A DNA stretch of 64,000 nucleotides from Hyphomicrobiales bacterium (GCA_021775835.1 JAJFHC010000147.1:1-64000), one strand, 5' to 3'; counted from the first letter of the stretch, positions 48,165 through 58,430 are shown. Program-made: numbers and translations. Notes: generated by a model not told the origin, from the sequence alone.

Positions 48165-49328
48165 TCAGACAGCGAGTTCCGCAATGATGCGGTTAAGGAC
48201 GGGTCGGCCTCGGGCCGTCACGCCTATGCGTGTGTTGGACAGCCGGGCCACATATCCATCTCCGACGAGCGTGTCGATGGTTTCAGAATCCGGCATTTTC
48301 CCTGCCAATGACTCGTAGCGGACCAGATCGATGCCTTCGTGAAGCCGGAGACCCATGAGTAGCATTTCGTCCGCCTGTTCTTGCCGTCCGAGCACTTCCT
48401 GGTTGGTTATTCCGTGGCCGGTCTCCTGCACTTTGGCCGACCAGGTTTCGGGATGGCGTTCAGTCATTGTTGCGACGCGATTATCGCCGGAATCGTAACG
48501 GGCGTGGGCGCCTGGTCCCGCGGCGGCATACTCGCCGTAGCGCCAGTAAACGAGGTTGTGGCGGCACTGGGCGCCTGGCCGGGCGTGATTGGATATCTCG
48601 TACGCACCGAGACCCGCCTTTTCACAGACCTCCTGGGTTGCATCATAGTGATCGCGCGCCGCATCGTCGTCCGGAACCTGGAGCAGACCACGGCGATGAA
48701 GATCATGGAATCGCGTCCCCGGCTCTATCGTCAATTGATAAAGGGAGAGGTGATCCACCGCCAGTTCAAGAGCACGCGCAAGTTCCACTGTCCATTCGGC
48801 TGTGGTCTGACCGGACCTGGAATAGATCAGATCAAAGGAAACCCGGTCGAAACTTGCCCGGGCGATTTCAAAAGCCGCAATCGCTTCGGCGGTCGTATGC
48901 AGCCTGCCCAGTGACTTCAACGCAGTATCGTCGAGCGCCTGGACGCCCAGCGACACGCGGTTGACGCCGACCGTCCGGTATCCCTGAAAGCGGGAGGCCT
49001 CGACACTCGTCGGGTTGGCCTCGAGCGTGATCTCGGCATCCTTGGCGACCGACCAGAGGTCGTGGATGGTTCGGAGGATGAACTCCACGGTTGATGGCTC
49101 CATCAACGACGGCGTCCCGCCGCCGAAGAATATGCTGCGGACGATCCGGCCCGGCGTTCGCTGTGCAAAATGCCCGAGTTCGCGGACAATCGCACCGGCG
49201 AACTTCATTTGATCGATAGGTGCATGTCGGACGTGGGAATTGAAGTCGCAATAGGGACACTTGGCCTGGCAAAAGGGCCAATGAACATAAACGCCAAAAT
49301 CCGTATGTCCTTGACCGGACTCGGTCAT
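48165..49328 (-). CDS. hemW: Radical SAM haem chaperone HemW
   Basis: This 387-residue HemN-like protein has the motif CQAKCPYCDF (CxxxCxxC) near the N-terminus, followed by FFGGGTPSLM. A C-terminal HemN_C winged domain is present. The cysteine directly after the motif (CxxxCxxCxC) that marks true HemN oxidases is replaced by Asp-Phe, so haem trafficking is more likely than coproporphyrinogen oxidation. It lies one base after the rdgB stop. Confidence 0.9.
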   Translation of the reverse strand: MTESGQGHTDFGVYVHWPFCQAKCPYCDFNSHVRHAPIDQMKFAGAIVRELGHFAQRTPGRIVRSIFFGGGTPSLMEPSTVEFILRTIHDLWSVAKDAEITLEANPTSVEASRFQGYRTVGVNRVSLGVQALDDTALKSLGRLHTTAEAIAAFEIARASFDRVSFDLIYSRSGQTTAEWTVELARALELAVDHLSLYQLTIEPGTRFHDLHRRGLLQVPDDDAARDHYDATQEVCEKAGLGAYEISNHARPGAQCRHNLVYWRYGEYAAAGPGAHARYDSGDNRVATMTERHPETWSAKVQETGHGITNQEVLGRQEQADEMLLMGLRLHEGIDLVRYESLAGKMPDSETIDTLVGDGYVARLSNTRIGVTARGRPVLNRIIAELAV

Positions 49329-49329
49329 C

Positions 49330-49971
49330 TCACCGTGCCGCTTGCGCGTCGGTGTTTAGGCACTGGTCCATCAGCAGGCGAAAGGCTTCGGCGCGATGCG
49401 ACATGTCGTGCTTGCGGGCTGGATCCATCTGGCCAAAGGTTTCCTCGAACCCTGTGGGCACGAACATGGGATCGTACCCAAATCCCTTGCTGCCACGAGG
49501 AGGCCAGGTCAACGTTCCCGCAACCTCGCCGTAAAAGGTTTCCGTGTGGCCGTCCGGCCAGGCAAGGCAAAGAACGCAGACAAATTTCGCTGAGCGCAAT
49601 CGCGACCCTTGCGTCGCTCCAGCTTGCTGAAGTTTGTCCTCCACCAATTGCATGGCAGCCGAAAAATCCTTGGTCACGCCGGCCCAACGGGCTGAGTAGA
49701 TTCCAGGTTCACCGGCAAGGGCATCGACTGCCAGACCTGAATCATCGGCAAGAGCCGTGAGTCCCGAACCTTTGGCGGAGGCCAGCGCCTTGAGCCGGGC
49801 ATTGCCCTCGAATGTGGTTTCGGTTTCTTCAGGCTCGGCAAGATCGAGGTCGGAGGCCGACACGGTTTCAATGCCATAGGATTCAAGAAGCTCGCGGATT
49901 TCACGCACCTTGCCCGGATTGTGACTGGCAACCACCAGCTTGCTGCAGCCCACGAGGCTTCTGGCCATCAA
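49330..49971 (-). CDS. rdgB: XTP/dITP diphosphatase
   Basis: This enzyme removes non-canonical purine nucleotides such as dITP and XTP. The 213-residue product has the signature [18 protein letters not shown] and [21 protein letters not shown]. Near the C-terminus [12 protein letters not shown] and MSHRAEAF are family-typical. The frame can start at either of two adjacent ATG codons. It overlaps the rph stop by 4 nt, so the two are coupled. Confidence 0.95.
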   Translation of the reverse strand: MMARSLVGCSKLVVASHNPGKVREIRELLESYGIETVSASDLDLAEPEETETTFEGNARLKALASAKGSGLTALADDSGLAVDALAGEPGIYSARWAGVTKDFSAAMQLVEDKLQQAGATQGSRLRSAKFVCVLCLAWPDGHTETFYGEVAGTLTWPPRGSKGFGYDPMFVPTGFEETFGQMDPARKHDMSHRAEAFRLLMDQCLNTDAQAAR

Positions 49972-50681
49972 CCAACCGCCGTTTTCTGGAGAGACACCAG
50001 TTCACCGATACCCTGTTTGGCCAGGCGCATGAGTTCAGAGAAACTGTCTTCGGAGAAAGGCACCCCTTCGGCCGTCCCCTGTATTTCCACAATGCCGCCA
50101 TTGCCGGTCATGACAAAATTGGCATCCGTGTCGGCAGTCGAATCCTCGTCGTAGTCAAGATCGCAAACCGGTGTTCCCTTCCAGATGCCACAGGAAATGG
50201 CCGCGACGTGATCAATCAGGGGATCGGCCTTGAACATATCGCGGGCCTTCATCCAGGCAATGCAGTCGTGAAGTGCGACCCAGGACCCGGTGATTGCTGC
50301 CGTCCGAGTTCCCCCATCGGCCTGAATCACGTCGCAGTCGACCGAAATCTGGCGTTCGCCGAGTTTCTCCATATCGACGACCGACCGAAGACTGCGTCCG
50401 ATCAGGCGTTGAATTTCCTGTGTTCGACCCGACTGCTTGCCCGCCGTCGCCTCACGGCGCATCCGTCCGCCAGTGGACCGCGGCAACATGCCGTATTCGG
50501 CCGTCACCCAACCTTTGCCTGCACCGCGCAGCCATGGTGGCACACGCTCCTCAAGACTCGCCGTGCACAGCACATGGGTATCGCCACATTTGATCAGGCA
50601 GGAGCCCTCAGCGTGCTTGGAAAAACCCCGCTCCAGTGTAATAGGGCGGATTTCGTCTGGCTGACGGTTCGATGGACGCAT
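49968..50681 (-). CDS. rph: Ribonuclease PH
   Basis: RNase PH is a phosphate-dependent 3' exonuclease that trims tRNA ends. The 237-residue product has the opening [32 protein letters not shown], the Arg-rich region [12 protein letters not shown] and [18 protein letters not shown]. Full length, unlike the truncated E. coli K-12 copy. It is the first gene of rph-rdgB-hemW and divergent from hrcA. Confidence 0.96.
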   Translation of the reverse strand: MRPSNRQPDEIRPITLERGFSKHAEGSCLIKCGDTHVLCTASLEERVPPWLRGAGKGWVTAEYGMLPRSTGGRMRREATAGKQSGRTQEIQRLIGRSLRSVVDMEKLGERQISVDCDVIQADGGTRTAAITGSWVALHDCIAWMKARDMFKADPLIDHVAAISCGIWKGTPVCDLDYDEDSTADTDANFVMTGNGGIVEIQGTAEGVPFSEDSFSELMRLAKQGIGELVSLQKTAVG

Positions 50682-50872
50682 ATCAATTCCTTTTTATCCG
50701 TGCTGACCCGCAATGTTGCGATGATGCGGGAGCTTGCGGGCATTTTCTTTGTGCGCTTGATAACCCGGACCCAGACAGCCGTAAAGCAGAGGATTGCCTG
50801 CGGCGGCGATTGTTGTGTGTCGGACCGGGGTAATTGACGGGCAAGATAAGCCTGCCTAGGTTTCGTTGTGTC

Positions 50873-50881
50873 TGGTATGAT
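50873..50881 (+). promoter_or_regulatory. Possible extended -10 promoter of hrcA
   Basis: TGGTATGAT matches an extended -10 (TGnTATRAT) 42 nt before the hrcA ATG. No convincing -35 or CIRCE inverted repeat is seen upstream of hrcA, so HrcA autoregulation at this site is not supported. The call is tentative. Confidence 0.35.
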
Positions 50882-50923
50882 GACCGCCGGTCCAAAAATT
50901 ATTCGGAAGATCTGTCTGAGACG

Positions 50924-51988
50924 ATGGACGAAAGACTTTCAACTCTGAGCCAGCTTGACCAGCGGTCGCGCAACGTCTTTCAGCGCCTGGTAGAAACCTA
51001 TATTGAATCCGGCGACCCGGTAGGATCGCGGTCAATCAGCAGAATTCTGCCGACCAGCCTTTCCCCGGCCTCGATCCGCAACGTGATGTCGGACCTGGAA
51101 GCGCTCGGCTTGATCTATGCGCCGCACACCAGCGCCGGGCGGATGCCGACGGAGGCGGGTTTGCGCCTGTTCGTCGATGGCATGCTGGAAGTCGGTGATC
51201 TCACGGATGCCGAGCAAGCCCATATCGAAGCCCAGATTGCCGCAGAACAAAAACACCGCAACATTGAAGAGGTGCTGACGGAAGCGACCAACATGCTTTC
51301 AGGTCTGAGCCAGTGTGCCGGCGTGGTCCTGACGCCAAAGGCCAACATGCGCCTGAAACACATAGAATTTGTCGCGCTGGAACCGACCAAGGCGATGGTC
51401 ATCCTCGTTGGTGAAGACGGCAGCGTCGAAAACAGGGTTCTCGATTTGCCGCCGGGGCTACCACCGTCGACGCTCGTGGAGGCTTCCAACTACATCAATT
51501 CCAAGATGGCAGGACGTACCATTGTGGAATTGCAGAGCCTGATTCGCAGTGAAATCGATCTGAAGAGCGTAGAACTCGATACGTTGACTCAGAAAGTCGT
51601 TGAAGCCGGTCTTGCCACCTGGTCGGCCGATGAAGGCAACGCCGAAAAATCCCTGATCGTCCGGGGCCGTTCAAATCTGCTGGAGGATTTGACCGAACTG
51701 GAAGACCTGGAACGCATTCGACACCTGTTTGATGACCTTGAGAACAAGCGCGAACTGATCCGCCTGCTTGGCCTGGCGGAATCTGCAGAAGGCGTGCGGA
51801 TTTTCATTGGTTCGGAAAACAAGCTGTTTTCCATGTCCGGTTCATCGCTGATCATTTCGCCTTACAAGGATTCCGAGCAAAAGATCGTCGGTGTGCTGGG
51901 CGTAATCGGGCCAACCAGGCTGAATTATGCCAGGATCATTCCCATGGTGGACTATACAGCGCGGGTCATCGGACGTTTCCTGACTTGA
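50924..51988 (+). CDS. hrcA: Heat-inducible transcription repressor HrcA
   Basis: HrcA represses chaperone genes by binding CIRCE operators and is kept active by GroEL. The 354-residue product from ATG 50924 has a winged-helix N-terminus ([36 protein letters not shown]). It ends in the GAF-like region with [20 protein letters not shown]. The frame is open upstream to 50834, without similarity. No CIRCE element lies in the window, so its targets (for example groESL) must be elsewhere. Confidence 0.94.
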   Translation: MDERLSTLSQLDQRSRNVFQRLVETYIESGDPVGSRSISRILPTSLSPASIRNVMSDLEALGLIYAPHTSAGRMPTEAGLRLFVDGMLEVGDLTDAEQAHIEAQIAAEQKHRNIEEVLTEATNMLSGLSQCAGVVLTPKANMRLKHIEFVALEPTKAMVILVGEDGSVENRVLDLPPGLPPSTLVEASNYINSKMAGRTIVELQSLIRSEIDLKSVELDTLTQKVVEAGLATWSADEGNAEKSLIVRGRSNLLEDLTELEDLERIRHLFDDLENKRELIRLLGLAESAEGVRIFIGSENKLFSMSGSSLIISPYKDSEQKIVGVLGVIGPTRLNYARIIPMVDYTARVIGRFLT

Positions 51989-52015
51989 TTTTTTGGCGCT
52001 GAAGGCTGATATCGG
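51984..52015 (+). promoter_or_regulatory. RpoH (sigma-32) promoter of grpE
   Basis: CTTG (51984-51987) and CTGATATCGG (52006-52015) are separated by 18 nt. This fits the alphaproteobacterial sigma-32 pattern CTTG-N18-CYTATNTNNG with one mismatch. The -35 overlaps the hrcA stop codon and the promoter ends 36 nt before the grpE ATG. Spacing is identical to the dnaK promoter. Confidence 0.7.
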
Positions 52016-52051
52016 TGCACAAACGCAACGTACCAGGCTGTCATAAAGACC

Positions 52052-52852
52052 ATGAACGACATATCCGACACAGAAAAAGATTCACCGTGGGTTGATCCGG
52101 ACTTGCCGGAAGCTGACGGTCACACTGAAATCGATGGCGCAGAGTCTGCCCAGGCATCCGGCACTTCCGAGGCTAATCAGGATCTGGTTGACGCGGCAGT
52201 CGCGGAACTAGCCAGTCTCAGAACTGAAAATGCCGATCTGCGAGAAAAGCTCCTGCTCACGATCGCCGACATGGAAAATCTGAGGCGGCGCACGGAACGC
52301 GAGAAGCAGGATGCCGGCAAGTATGCCATTACCCGGTTTGCACAGGACGTGCTTTCTGTGGGTGACAATCTGACGCGTGCCATTGCCAGCATGGACGACG
52401 AGACGCGCAACTCGGCTGCAGAAGGCATCAGCAACCTGATCGCCGGCGTCGAGATGACCGAGCGTGAACTGCAGAACGCGCTGTCCCGTCACGGCATCAC
52501 CCAGCTCACCCCGAAAGGTGAAAAGTTCGACCCGAACTTTCATCAGGCGGTTTTCGAAATGGAGAACCCGGATGTCCCGTCGGGGACGGTAATCGAGCTC
52601 ATTCAAGCCGGCTACGTTATCAATGACAGAGTCCTCAGGCCTGCAATGGTCGGGGTCTCGAAAGGCGGTCCAAAAGCGGCTCCCGCTCCGGTTGCCGATA
52701 CGGCAGCGGAAACCCTTCAACCGGAAGACACACCGGATTCAAGCCCTGAAGCGGCCGGTCAGGCTTCGGCTTACACCGACCCGCTGGAACAAGCGGCAGC
52801 TGGCGATCCAGGCGACGACCCCGCCGGTCACAGCGTTGACAAGAGCGCTTGA
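52052..52852 (+). CDS. grpE: Nucleotide exchange factor GrpE with long acidic tail
   Basis: GrpE releases ADP from DnaK. The 266-residue product has a disordered acidic N-terminus, the long dimer helix (about 45-100, ENLRRRTEREKQDAGKYAI region) and the beta-wing head ending VLRPAMVGVSKGGP. An extra tail of about 55 residues (210-266), rich in Ala, Pro, Asp and Glu, goes beyond the usual length of about 200. It follows hrcA and has its own RpoH-type promoter. Confidence 0.95.
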   Translation: MNDISDTEKDSPWVDPDLPEADGHTEIDGAESAQASGTSEANQDLVDAAVAELASLRTENADLREKLLLTIADMENLRRRTEREKQDAGKYAITRFAQDVLSVGDNLTRAIASMDDETRNSAAEGISNLIAGVEMTERELQNALSRHGITQLTPKGEKFDPNFHQAVFEMENPDVPSGTVIELIQAGYVINDRVLRPAMVGVSKGGPKAAPAPVADTAAETLQPEDTPDSSPEAAGQASAYTDPLEQAAAGDPGDDPAGHSVDKSA

Positions 52853-52887
52853 TACCAAGAGAAGCAAGTACGTCCCCTGGTATGAAT

Positions 52888-53496
52888 TCAGGCTGGTGTC
52901 ACCCGCCGGAATGTCAGGTTGATGCGGCCGCCATCGCGTAGCAATGACGATGAGCCCCATAGTACCCGGTCGATGCCGTGATAGGCATGCCTCGCCTCGT
53001 GCTCAAGGATAACGGCGTCGCCGGAAGTGAGTTTGACTGATTGCGTGGGACCGCGCCGCTCCAGACCGCCCATCCGAAAAACCGCCGTGTCTCCCAGTGA
53101 AATCGACAGGACAGGCGCGTGCTTGTCTTCCTCGTCTTCATCGCGGTGAAGCCCCATGCGGGCTTTTTCGTCCCGGTAGAAATTTACAAGACAGCATTCC
53201 GGCGGCACAGGCCAGGCGGTGAGATCGTTCCACATTGCCAGAAACTCATCGGGCAAGGCCGGCCATGGTTTTCCCGTTTCCGGGTGATGGGCCTGGTAGC
53301 GATAACCCGATTTGTCCGACACCCAGCCCAGGGGCCCCAGATTAGTCATCAGAACCGAAAACGGCCGCCCTGTTCGGGGCATGACCGGGCGGTAGAAAGG
53401 TGCGGTGGCAACACAAGCGCGCAGGATTTCGAGCACGCGATTCTGCGCCGCGAGATCAAGATAGTCCGGTGCCAGTCTAAAGCCTTTGTTAATCAA
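52888..53496 (-). CDS. alkB: AlkB-like 2-oxoglutarate/Fe(II) dioxygenase
   Basis: This 202-residue DNA/RNA demethylase family protein has the iron triad His117-x-Asp119 (LHRDEDEED) and His173 (AYHGI). The 2-oxoglutarate-binding arginines lie in RINLTFRR (Arg191 and Arg197). It would reverse 1-methyladenine and 3-methylcytosine damage. The start is TTG 53496 with AGGA upstream. It is convergent with grpE and divergent from dnaK. Confidence 0.92.
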   Translation of the reverse strand: MINKGFRLAPDYLDLAAQNRVLEILRACVATAPFYRPVMPRTGRPFSVLMTNLGPLGWVSDKSGYRYQAHHPETGKPWPALPDEFLAMWNDLTAWPVPPECCLVNFYRDEKARMGLHRDEDEEDKHAPVLSISLGDTAVFRMGGLERRGPTQSVKLTSGDAVILEHEARHAYHGIDRVLWGSSSLLRDGGRINLTFRRVTPA

Positions 53497-53573
53497 TTTG
53501 CCGGTTCCTGATTACGGAATGCGGTCCAGCGATCATAATTCGCTTCGATTTGCCAATTTTATCACCTGATTCG

Positions 53574-53605
53574 CTTGCAGCATACGTTTCGCGGACCTAT
53601 ATAAG
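53574..53605 (+). promoter_or_regulatory. RpoH (sigma-32) promoter of dnaK
   Basis: CTTG (53574-53577), an 18-nt spacer and CCTATATAAG (53596-53605) match the alphaproteobacterial heat-shock consensus CTTG-N17/18-CYTATNTNNG completely. Transcription would begin near 53612, giving a leader of about 115 nt before the dnaK ATG. Confidence 0.88.
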
Positions 53606-53728
53606 CGACGAACCAAACATTGATGTTCATACTCAGGAAACCGAAACCCGTCTCTCGTTTCGGCGGGAAATAAAGGGTGCTCCCCCGGGAGGCCTGGAAC
53701 GGTTTGCCGAACAAAGAGGTAGTTAGAC

Positions 53729-55654
53729 ATGTCGAAAGTCATTGGCATTGACCTTGGCACGACCAATTCATGCGTCGCAGTCATGGATGGCGCCACGCCA
53801 AAAGTCATTGAAAATTCCGAAGGGGTTCGTACAACACCTTCAATGGTCGCGTTTACCGAAGATGGTGAGCGTCTTGTGGGCCAGCCCGCCAAACGGCAGG
53901 CGGTCACCAACCCCGAGAATACATTTTTTGCAATCAAGCGCCTGATTGGCCGGTCATTCGATGACCCGACCACCCAGAAAGACCGGGACATGGTCCCCTA
54001 CACCATCGCCAAGGCAGACAACGGCGATGCGTGGGTTGAATCGCGCAGCGAGAAATACTCGCCTTCACAGATTTCTGCCTTCATCCTGCAGAAGATGAAG
54101 GAAACGGCAGAATCCTTCCTTGGGTCCGAAGTCACCCAGGCCGTGATCACCGTGCCAGCCTACTTCAACGACGCCCAGCGCCAGGCAACTAAGGACGCCG
54201 GCAAGATCGCCGGCCTTGAAGTGCTCCGGATCATCAACGAGCCGACCGCTGCGGCACTGGCCTATGGTCTTGACAAGAACGATGGCAAAACAATCGCCGT
54301 TTACGATCTTGGCGGTGGTACATTCGATGTCTCGATCCTTGAGATCGGCGACGGTGTGTTCGAAGTGAAATCGACCAACGGGGACACATTCCTCGGCGGC
54401 GAAGACTTCGACCTGCGTCTGGTCGATTATCTGGCGGACGAATTCAATAAAGACAACGGCATTAACCTGCGCAACGACAAGCTCGCCCTGCAGCGCCTCA
54501 AAGAAGCTGCGGAAAAGGCCAAGATTGAGCTTTCTTCAGCGCAGCAGACGGAAGTCAATCTGCCATTCATCACCGCGGACCAGTCCGGACCGAAACACTT
54601 GACCATGAAGCTCACCCGCTCCAAGCTTGAAAGCCTGGTTGAGGATCTGGTTCAGCGGACCGTCGGTCCTTGTCAGGCCGCTCTCAAAGATGCCGGTCTC
54701 AAGGCCGCGGAAATTGATGAAGTGGTCATCGTCGGTGGCATGACCCGTATGCCGAAGATCCGCGAAACGGTTCAGAACTTCTTCGGCAGAGAGCCGAATA
54801 TGAGCGTCAATCCGGACGAAGTGGTCGCCATGGGTGCCGCCATCCAGGCCGGCGTTCTGCAAGGCGACGTCAAGGATGTCCTGCTGCTCGACGTGACGCC
54901 GCTTTCGCTCGGCATTGAAACACTGGGCGGTGTGTTTACCCGTCTGATCGACCGCAACACGACGATCCCGACCAAGAAGGGCCAGGTGTTCTCGACAGCG
55001 GAAGACAGCCAGAATGCCGTGACCATCCGGGTGTTCCAGGGTGAACGTGAAATGGCGTCCGACAACAAGCTGCTCGGACAATTCGACCTGGTCGGTATTC
55101 CGCCGGCACCGCGCGGTGTACCGCAGATCGAAGTGGCCTTCGACATTGATGCCAACGGTATCGTCAATGTTGCGGCGACCGACAAGGCAACCGGCAAGGA
55201 ACAGAACATCCGCATCCAGGCGTCAGGCGGCCTGTCCGACGACGACATCGATCAGATGGTCAAGGATGCGGAGGCCCATGCTGATGAAGACAAGCTGCGC
55301 AAGGATCTTGTGGAAGCCAAGAATCAGGGCGAAGCACTGATCCACTCGACCGAGAAGACCCTGACCGACCTCGGCGACAAGGTGGCTGAGGCCGACAAGA
55401 GTGTCATCGAGGCGGCCGTTACCGACCTCAGGGGCGTCCTAGAAGGTGATGACGCCGACGACATCAAGGCGAAGTCCGAGGCCCTTGCACAAGCCAGCAT
55501 GAAACTAGGCGAAGCCATGTATCAGAACGACGGCGAAGGCGAAGGCGAAAGCAGCGGAGACGATGCCGCCGCCGATACCAGCGCATCTGATAACGACGAT
55601 GTGGTCGATGCGGATTTCGAAGAAGTCGACGACGACAGCAAAAAATCCGCCTGA
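53729..55654 (+). CDS. dnaK: Chaperone DnaK
   Basis: DnaK is an Hsp70 that folds and disaggregates proteins with DnaJ and GrpE. The 641-residue product has all three Hsp70 signatures: [28 protein letters not shown] and [13 protein letters not shown]. The linker [16 protein letters not shown] joins the substrate-binding domain, and the C-terminus is acidic ([15 protein letters not shown]). AGAGG lies upstream of the ATG. It is transcribed from an RpoH-type promoter; dnaJ follows after a hairpin. Confidence 0.98.
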   Translation: MSKVIGIDLGTTNSCVAVMDGATPKVIENSEGVRTTPSMVAFTEDGERLVGQPAKRQAVTNPENTFFAIKRLIGRSFDDPTTQKDRDMVPYTIAKADNGDAWVESRSEKYSPSQISAFILQKMKETAESFLGSEVTQAVITVPAYFNDAQRQATKDAGKIAGLEVLRIINEPTAAALAYGLDKNDGKTIAVYDLGGGTFDVSILEIGDGVFEVKSTNGDTFLGGEDFDLRLVDYLADEFNKDNGINLRNDKLALQRLKEAAEKAKIELSSAQQTEVNLPFITADQSGPKHLTMKLTRSKLESLVEDLVQRTVGPCQAALKDAGLKAAEIDEVVIVGGMTRMPKIRETVQNFFGREPNMSVNPDEVVAMGAAIQAGVLQGDVKDVLLLDVTPLSLGIETLGGVFTRLIDRNTTIPTKKGQVFSTAEDSQNAVTIRVFQGEREMASDNKLLGQFDLVGIPPAPRGVPQIEVAFDIDANGIVNVAATDKATGKEQNIRIQASGGLSDDDIDQMVKDAEAHADEDKLRKDLVEAKNQGEALIHSTEKTLTDLGDKVAEADKSVIEAAVTDLRGVLEGDDADDIKAKSEALAQASMKLGEAMYQNDGEGEGESSGDDAAADTSASDNDDVVDADFEEVDDDSKKSA

Positions 55655-55723
55655 CCTCTTTCCTCCTTTTCGAACACCAAGGAAAGAGCGTTGCATCACT
55701 CGCTATTCACATCCAACACCGGC

Positions 55724-55750
55724 AACCCGGGATCCTTGATCCCGGGTTTT
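55724..55750 (+). terminator. Hairpin between dnaK and dnaJ
   Basis: AACCCGGGATC and GATCCCGGGTT form a perfect 11-bp stem around a 3-nt loop, followed by only two further T residues. It lies 26 nt before the dnaJ ATG. Partial termination or mRNA end protection would keep DnaK levels above DnaJ levels. A complete stop is less likely because no separate dnaJ promoter is obvious. Confidence 0.7.
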
Positions 55751-55775
55751 GCTGCGTTCGCGGGGGCGGATAAAA

Positions 55776-56906
55776 ATGGACAAGCGTGACTTTTACGACG
55801 TGCTCGGGGTCGACCGCAGTGCCAACGAAAAAGACCTCAAGAGCGCCTTCCGCAAACTGGCCATGCAATATCACCCCGACCGAAATCAGGGCGATGCCGA
55901 GGCCGAAACGAAGTTCCGCGAAGCCACCGAAGCCTACGAGGTTCTGAAAAATCCTCAATCGCGTTCGGCCTATGACCAGTACGGTCACGCAGCCTTTGAG
56001 CAGGGCGGGCGCGGCGGCCCTGGTTTCGGTCAGGATTTTTCCAGTTCAATGTCGGACATTTTCGACGACCTGTTCGGCGATTTCATGGGCCGACGCGGTG
56101 GCGGCGGCGGTGGCCGGGAACGTGGCGCGGACCTGCGCTACAATATGGAAATTTCCCTCGACGACGCGTTCAATGGCAAAACCGCACAGATCAGGGTGCC
56201 GACCAGCGTCACGTGCGAATCCTGCACCGGTTCAGGCGCCAAGCCGGGAACTGTGCCGGAAACCTGCAATACTTGTGGCGGCGTCGGCAAAGTGCGGGCA
56301 AGCCAGGGTTTCTTTACGATCGAACGTACCTGCCCGACCTGCCAGGGCCGTGGCGAATCCATCACCGACCCGTGCGGCGAGTGCGGCGGTCTGGGCCGAA
56401 CCACCAAGGAACGGAATCTGTCCGTAAACATTCCCCAAGGGGTTGAGGAAGGCACTCGGATCAGGCTGGCCGGAGAAGGCGAGGCCGGAACCAGAGGCGG
56501 CCCCACCGGCGACCTCTACATCTTCCTGTCGATCGAACCTCACGAGTTCTTTCAACGCGACGGTGCGGACCTGTTCTGCCTTGTGCCGCTGTCCATGACA
56601 ACAGCGGCTCTTGGTGGCGAAATAGAGGTGCCGACTGTGGACGGCGGACGGGCGCGCGTGAAGGTCCCTGACGGCACTCAGTCGGGCAAGCAGTTTCGTT
56701 TGCGCGGCAAGGGCATGCCGGTTCTTCGATCGAAGCAATCCGGTGATCTGTTTATCCAGGTAACCGTGGAAACACCGGTAAGCCTGTCGCGCAAACAAAA
56801 GCAGTTGCTCAAGGAATTCGAGTCGGCATCGCAAGACAGCAACAACCCGGAGTCGTCGAGTTTCTTTTCGCGTGTAAAAGAATTCTGGGATGGGTTAAGC
56901 GACTAG
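55776..56906 (+). CDS. dnaJ: Chaperone DnaJ
   Basis: DnaJ is an Hsp40 that stimulates the DnaK ATPase and delivers substrates. The 376-residue product has a J-domain with the HPD motif ([19 protein letters not shown]), a Gly-rich linker and four zinc-finger repeats ([32 protein letters not shown]). The C-terminal substrate domains follow. The start at ATG 55776 ([12 protein letters not shown]) is set by the J-domain and GGGGGCGGA upstream. Confidence 0.97.
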   Translation: MDKRDFYDVLGVDRSANEKDLKSAFRKLAMQYHPDRNQGDAEAETKFREATEAYEVLKNPQSRSAYDQYGHAAFEQGGRGGPGFGQDFSSSMSDIFDDLFGDFMGRRGGGGGGRERGADLRYNMEISLDDAFNGKTAQIRVPTSVTCESCTGSGAKPGTVPETCNTCGGVGKVRASQGFFTIERTCPTCQGRGESITDPCGECGGLGRTTKERNLSVNIPQGVEEGTRIRLAGEGEAGTRGGPTGDLYIFLSIEPHEFFQRDGADLFCLVPLSMTTAALGGEIEVPTVDGGRARVKVPDGTQSGKQFRLRGKGMPVLRSKQSGDLFIQVTVETPVSLSRKQKQLLKEFESASQDSNNPESSSFFSRVKEFWDGLSD

Positions 56907-56975
56907 ACGCAGAATGCGGAGAGTTTATCGCGCAGCGCAACGATCCCGGCAGCCCATCACACGGGGAGTATTCAC

Positions 56976-57065
56976 ATGGCGGGACATGCAAAGATTCTGG
57001 CCCGTGATCCCACTGCACCATCACCCGCGCTGTTGCGTACCGCCGCACCGTCGTCCATCAATTGA
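56976..57065 (+). CDS. Possible 29-residue small ORF after dnaJ
   Basis: An ATG preceded by GGGGAG opens a 29-codon frame (begins MAGHAKILARDP) in the 242-nt dnaJ to DUF1330 gap. There is no family match and no membrane segment. The ribosome site is the only support; the frame may be chance. Confidence 0.25.
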   Translation: MAGHAKILARDPTAPSPALLRTAAPSSIN

Positions 57066-57104
57066 CCCGCAAATCTGATTCAATGTGGTCGGATGATGTT
57101 CTAG

Positions 57105-57110
57105 TATAAT
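57105..57110 (+). promoter_or_regulatory. Consensus -10 box before the DUF1330 gene
   Basis: TATAAT lies 38 nt before the ATG of the DUF1330 gene. No good -35 sits at 16-18 nt spacing, so the promoter is only tentative. Confidence 0.4.
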
Positions 57111-57148
57111 CGACAATTGTTCAATCCCACCCTCAGGAGACATTCCTC

Positions 57149-57433
57149 ATGAAAGGTTACTGGATCGCCCACGTTACGGTGACGGACCCGGATCAATACA
57201 AGAACTATGCGGACAGCGCCCCGGAGGCGTTCAAGAAGTACAACGCGACCATCTGTGCACGCGGCGGGCGGTATACACAATTGGAGGGCGAGGGTCACGC
57301 GCGCAATGTGGTACTCGAGTTTCCATCCTACGAAGACGCCCTCGCGTGTTACAATTCTCCAGAGTATCAGTCTGCCCGGAAACATCGCGAAGGTGCCGGC
57401 ATCATCTCGCTTGTGATTGTTGAAGGGGTCTGA
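57149..57433 (+). CDS. DUF1330 protein
   Basis: This 94-residue dimeric alpha-beta barrel protein of the DUF1330 family has KGYWIAHVTVTDPDQYKNYA, ICARGGRYTQLEGEG and SPEYQSARKHREGAG, all family-typical. CAGGAGA precedes the ATG. Its function is unknown; related folds bind small ligands. It lies 42 nt before map on the same strand. Confidence 0.9.
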   Translation: MKGYWIAHVTVTDPDQYKNYADSAPEAFKKYNATICARGGRYTQLEGEGHARNVVLEFPSYEDALACYNSPEYQSARKHREGAGIISLVIVEGV

Positions 57434-57475
57434 ATCTTCGCAGGACCTGACATATTTCGATGGGTGTAATCGGGC

Positions 57476-58225
57476 ATGACCATTTCAGATACAGCAGAGC
57501 TTGAGAAACTGCGCGGCATCGGGCGCATTGTCGCCCAGGTGCTCGAGGCCATGGGTCGGGCGCTCGAGCCCGGTATGACCACATTGGAGCTCGATGCGCT
57601 CGGAGAGAAATTGCTGGAGGACGCCGGCGCCCGATCGGCACCGCGCGTGATGTACGACTTTCCTGGCGGCACCTGCATCAGCATCAACGAGGAGGTCGCC
57701 CACGGGATACCGGGGTCCAGGGTGATCAAGGCCGGCGATCTCGTGAACATCGATGTGTCGGCGGAAATGGATGGCTTCTTTTCCGACACCGGATCGAGCT
57801 TTGCCGTGCCGCCTGTGACGAAGCAGGTCGAGACCTTATGCCGGGATGGCAAGCGCGCCCTGTGGGAAGGTATCCGTGCGGTGAAACCCGGTGGACCGCT
57901 CAATGAAATCGGCCGGCGGATCGAGGCTTTTGCGATCAAGAACAACTATCAGCTGATCCGGAACCTTGCGAGCCATGGGGTAGGGCGCTCGCTGCACGAG
58001 GAGCCCAAGGAAATCGCGACCTGGCACGAACCTCGCGACAAGCGGATCATCAAGGAAGGATCGGTATTTACTGTCGAGCCGTTCCTGTCGACCGCGTCGG
58101 ACTGGGTTGAACAGGCCGATGACGGCTGGACCCTGTTTGCCGATCCTGGCAACCTGACTGTTCAATATGAACACACACTGGTGGCGACCAAGCGGGGACC
58201 TCTGGTCTTGACGACCGTGCATTGA
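57476..58225 (+). CDS. map: Methionine aminopeptidase, type I
   Basis: Map removes the initiator methionine from nascent proteins. The 249-residue product has the metal ligand pattern Asp-Asp-His-Glu-Glu: VNIDVSAEMDGFFSDTG, then NLASHGVGRSLHEEP, EGSVFTVEPFL and QYEHTLVAT. It lacks an N-terminal zinc finger, so it is type Ia. Confidence 0.95.
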   Translation: MTISDTAELEKLRGIGRIVAQVLEAMGRALEPGMTTLELDALGEKLLEDAGARSAPRVMYDFPGGTCISINEEVAHGIPGSRVIKAGDLVNIDVSAEMDGFFSDTGSSFAVPPVTKQVETLCRDGKRALWEGIRAVKPGGPLNEIGRRIEAFAIKNNYQLIRNLASHGVGRSLHEEPKEIATWHEPRDKRIIKEGSVFTVEPFLSTASDWVEQADDGWTLFADPGNLTVQYEHTLVATKRGPLVLTTVH

Positions 58226-58317
58226 AACCCGGACAATACTTGATGGGTATTGCCTGCCTTTCATTCCTGCTTTCGCCCTGTTATAGGGATGCCCTTGATG
58301 GTCGGGTGTCTCAGCGA

Positions 58318-58410
58318 CGTTCGTCACCCCGGTGAAAGCCGGGGTCCAGGAACGGAACCTGTGATGCCCTGCGCTGTGACACTGGATTCCGGCGTGCGCC
58401 GGAACGACGA
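58318..58410. repeat. Palindromic intergenic repeat of the REP/MITE kind
   Basis: Two arms of about 28 nt (58321-58350 and 58381-58410) are inverted copies: CGTCACCCCGGTGAAAGCC on the left, and the complement of CTGGATTCCGGCGTGCGCC on the right. The pattern CACCCCGGNGAAAGCCGGGGTCCAG is very common between genes in alphaproteobacterial genomes. It lies between map and dapB and would form a long hairpin in RNA. Confidence 0.75.
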
Positions 58411-58430
58411 TAGATGGATCGGTCAGACAA

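Noticed and set aside
50682..50923. CIRCE operator upstream of hrcA
   Set aside because: No TTAGCACTC-N9-GAGTGCTAA-like inverted repeat is present in the rph-hrcA gap.
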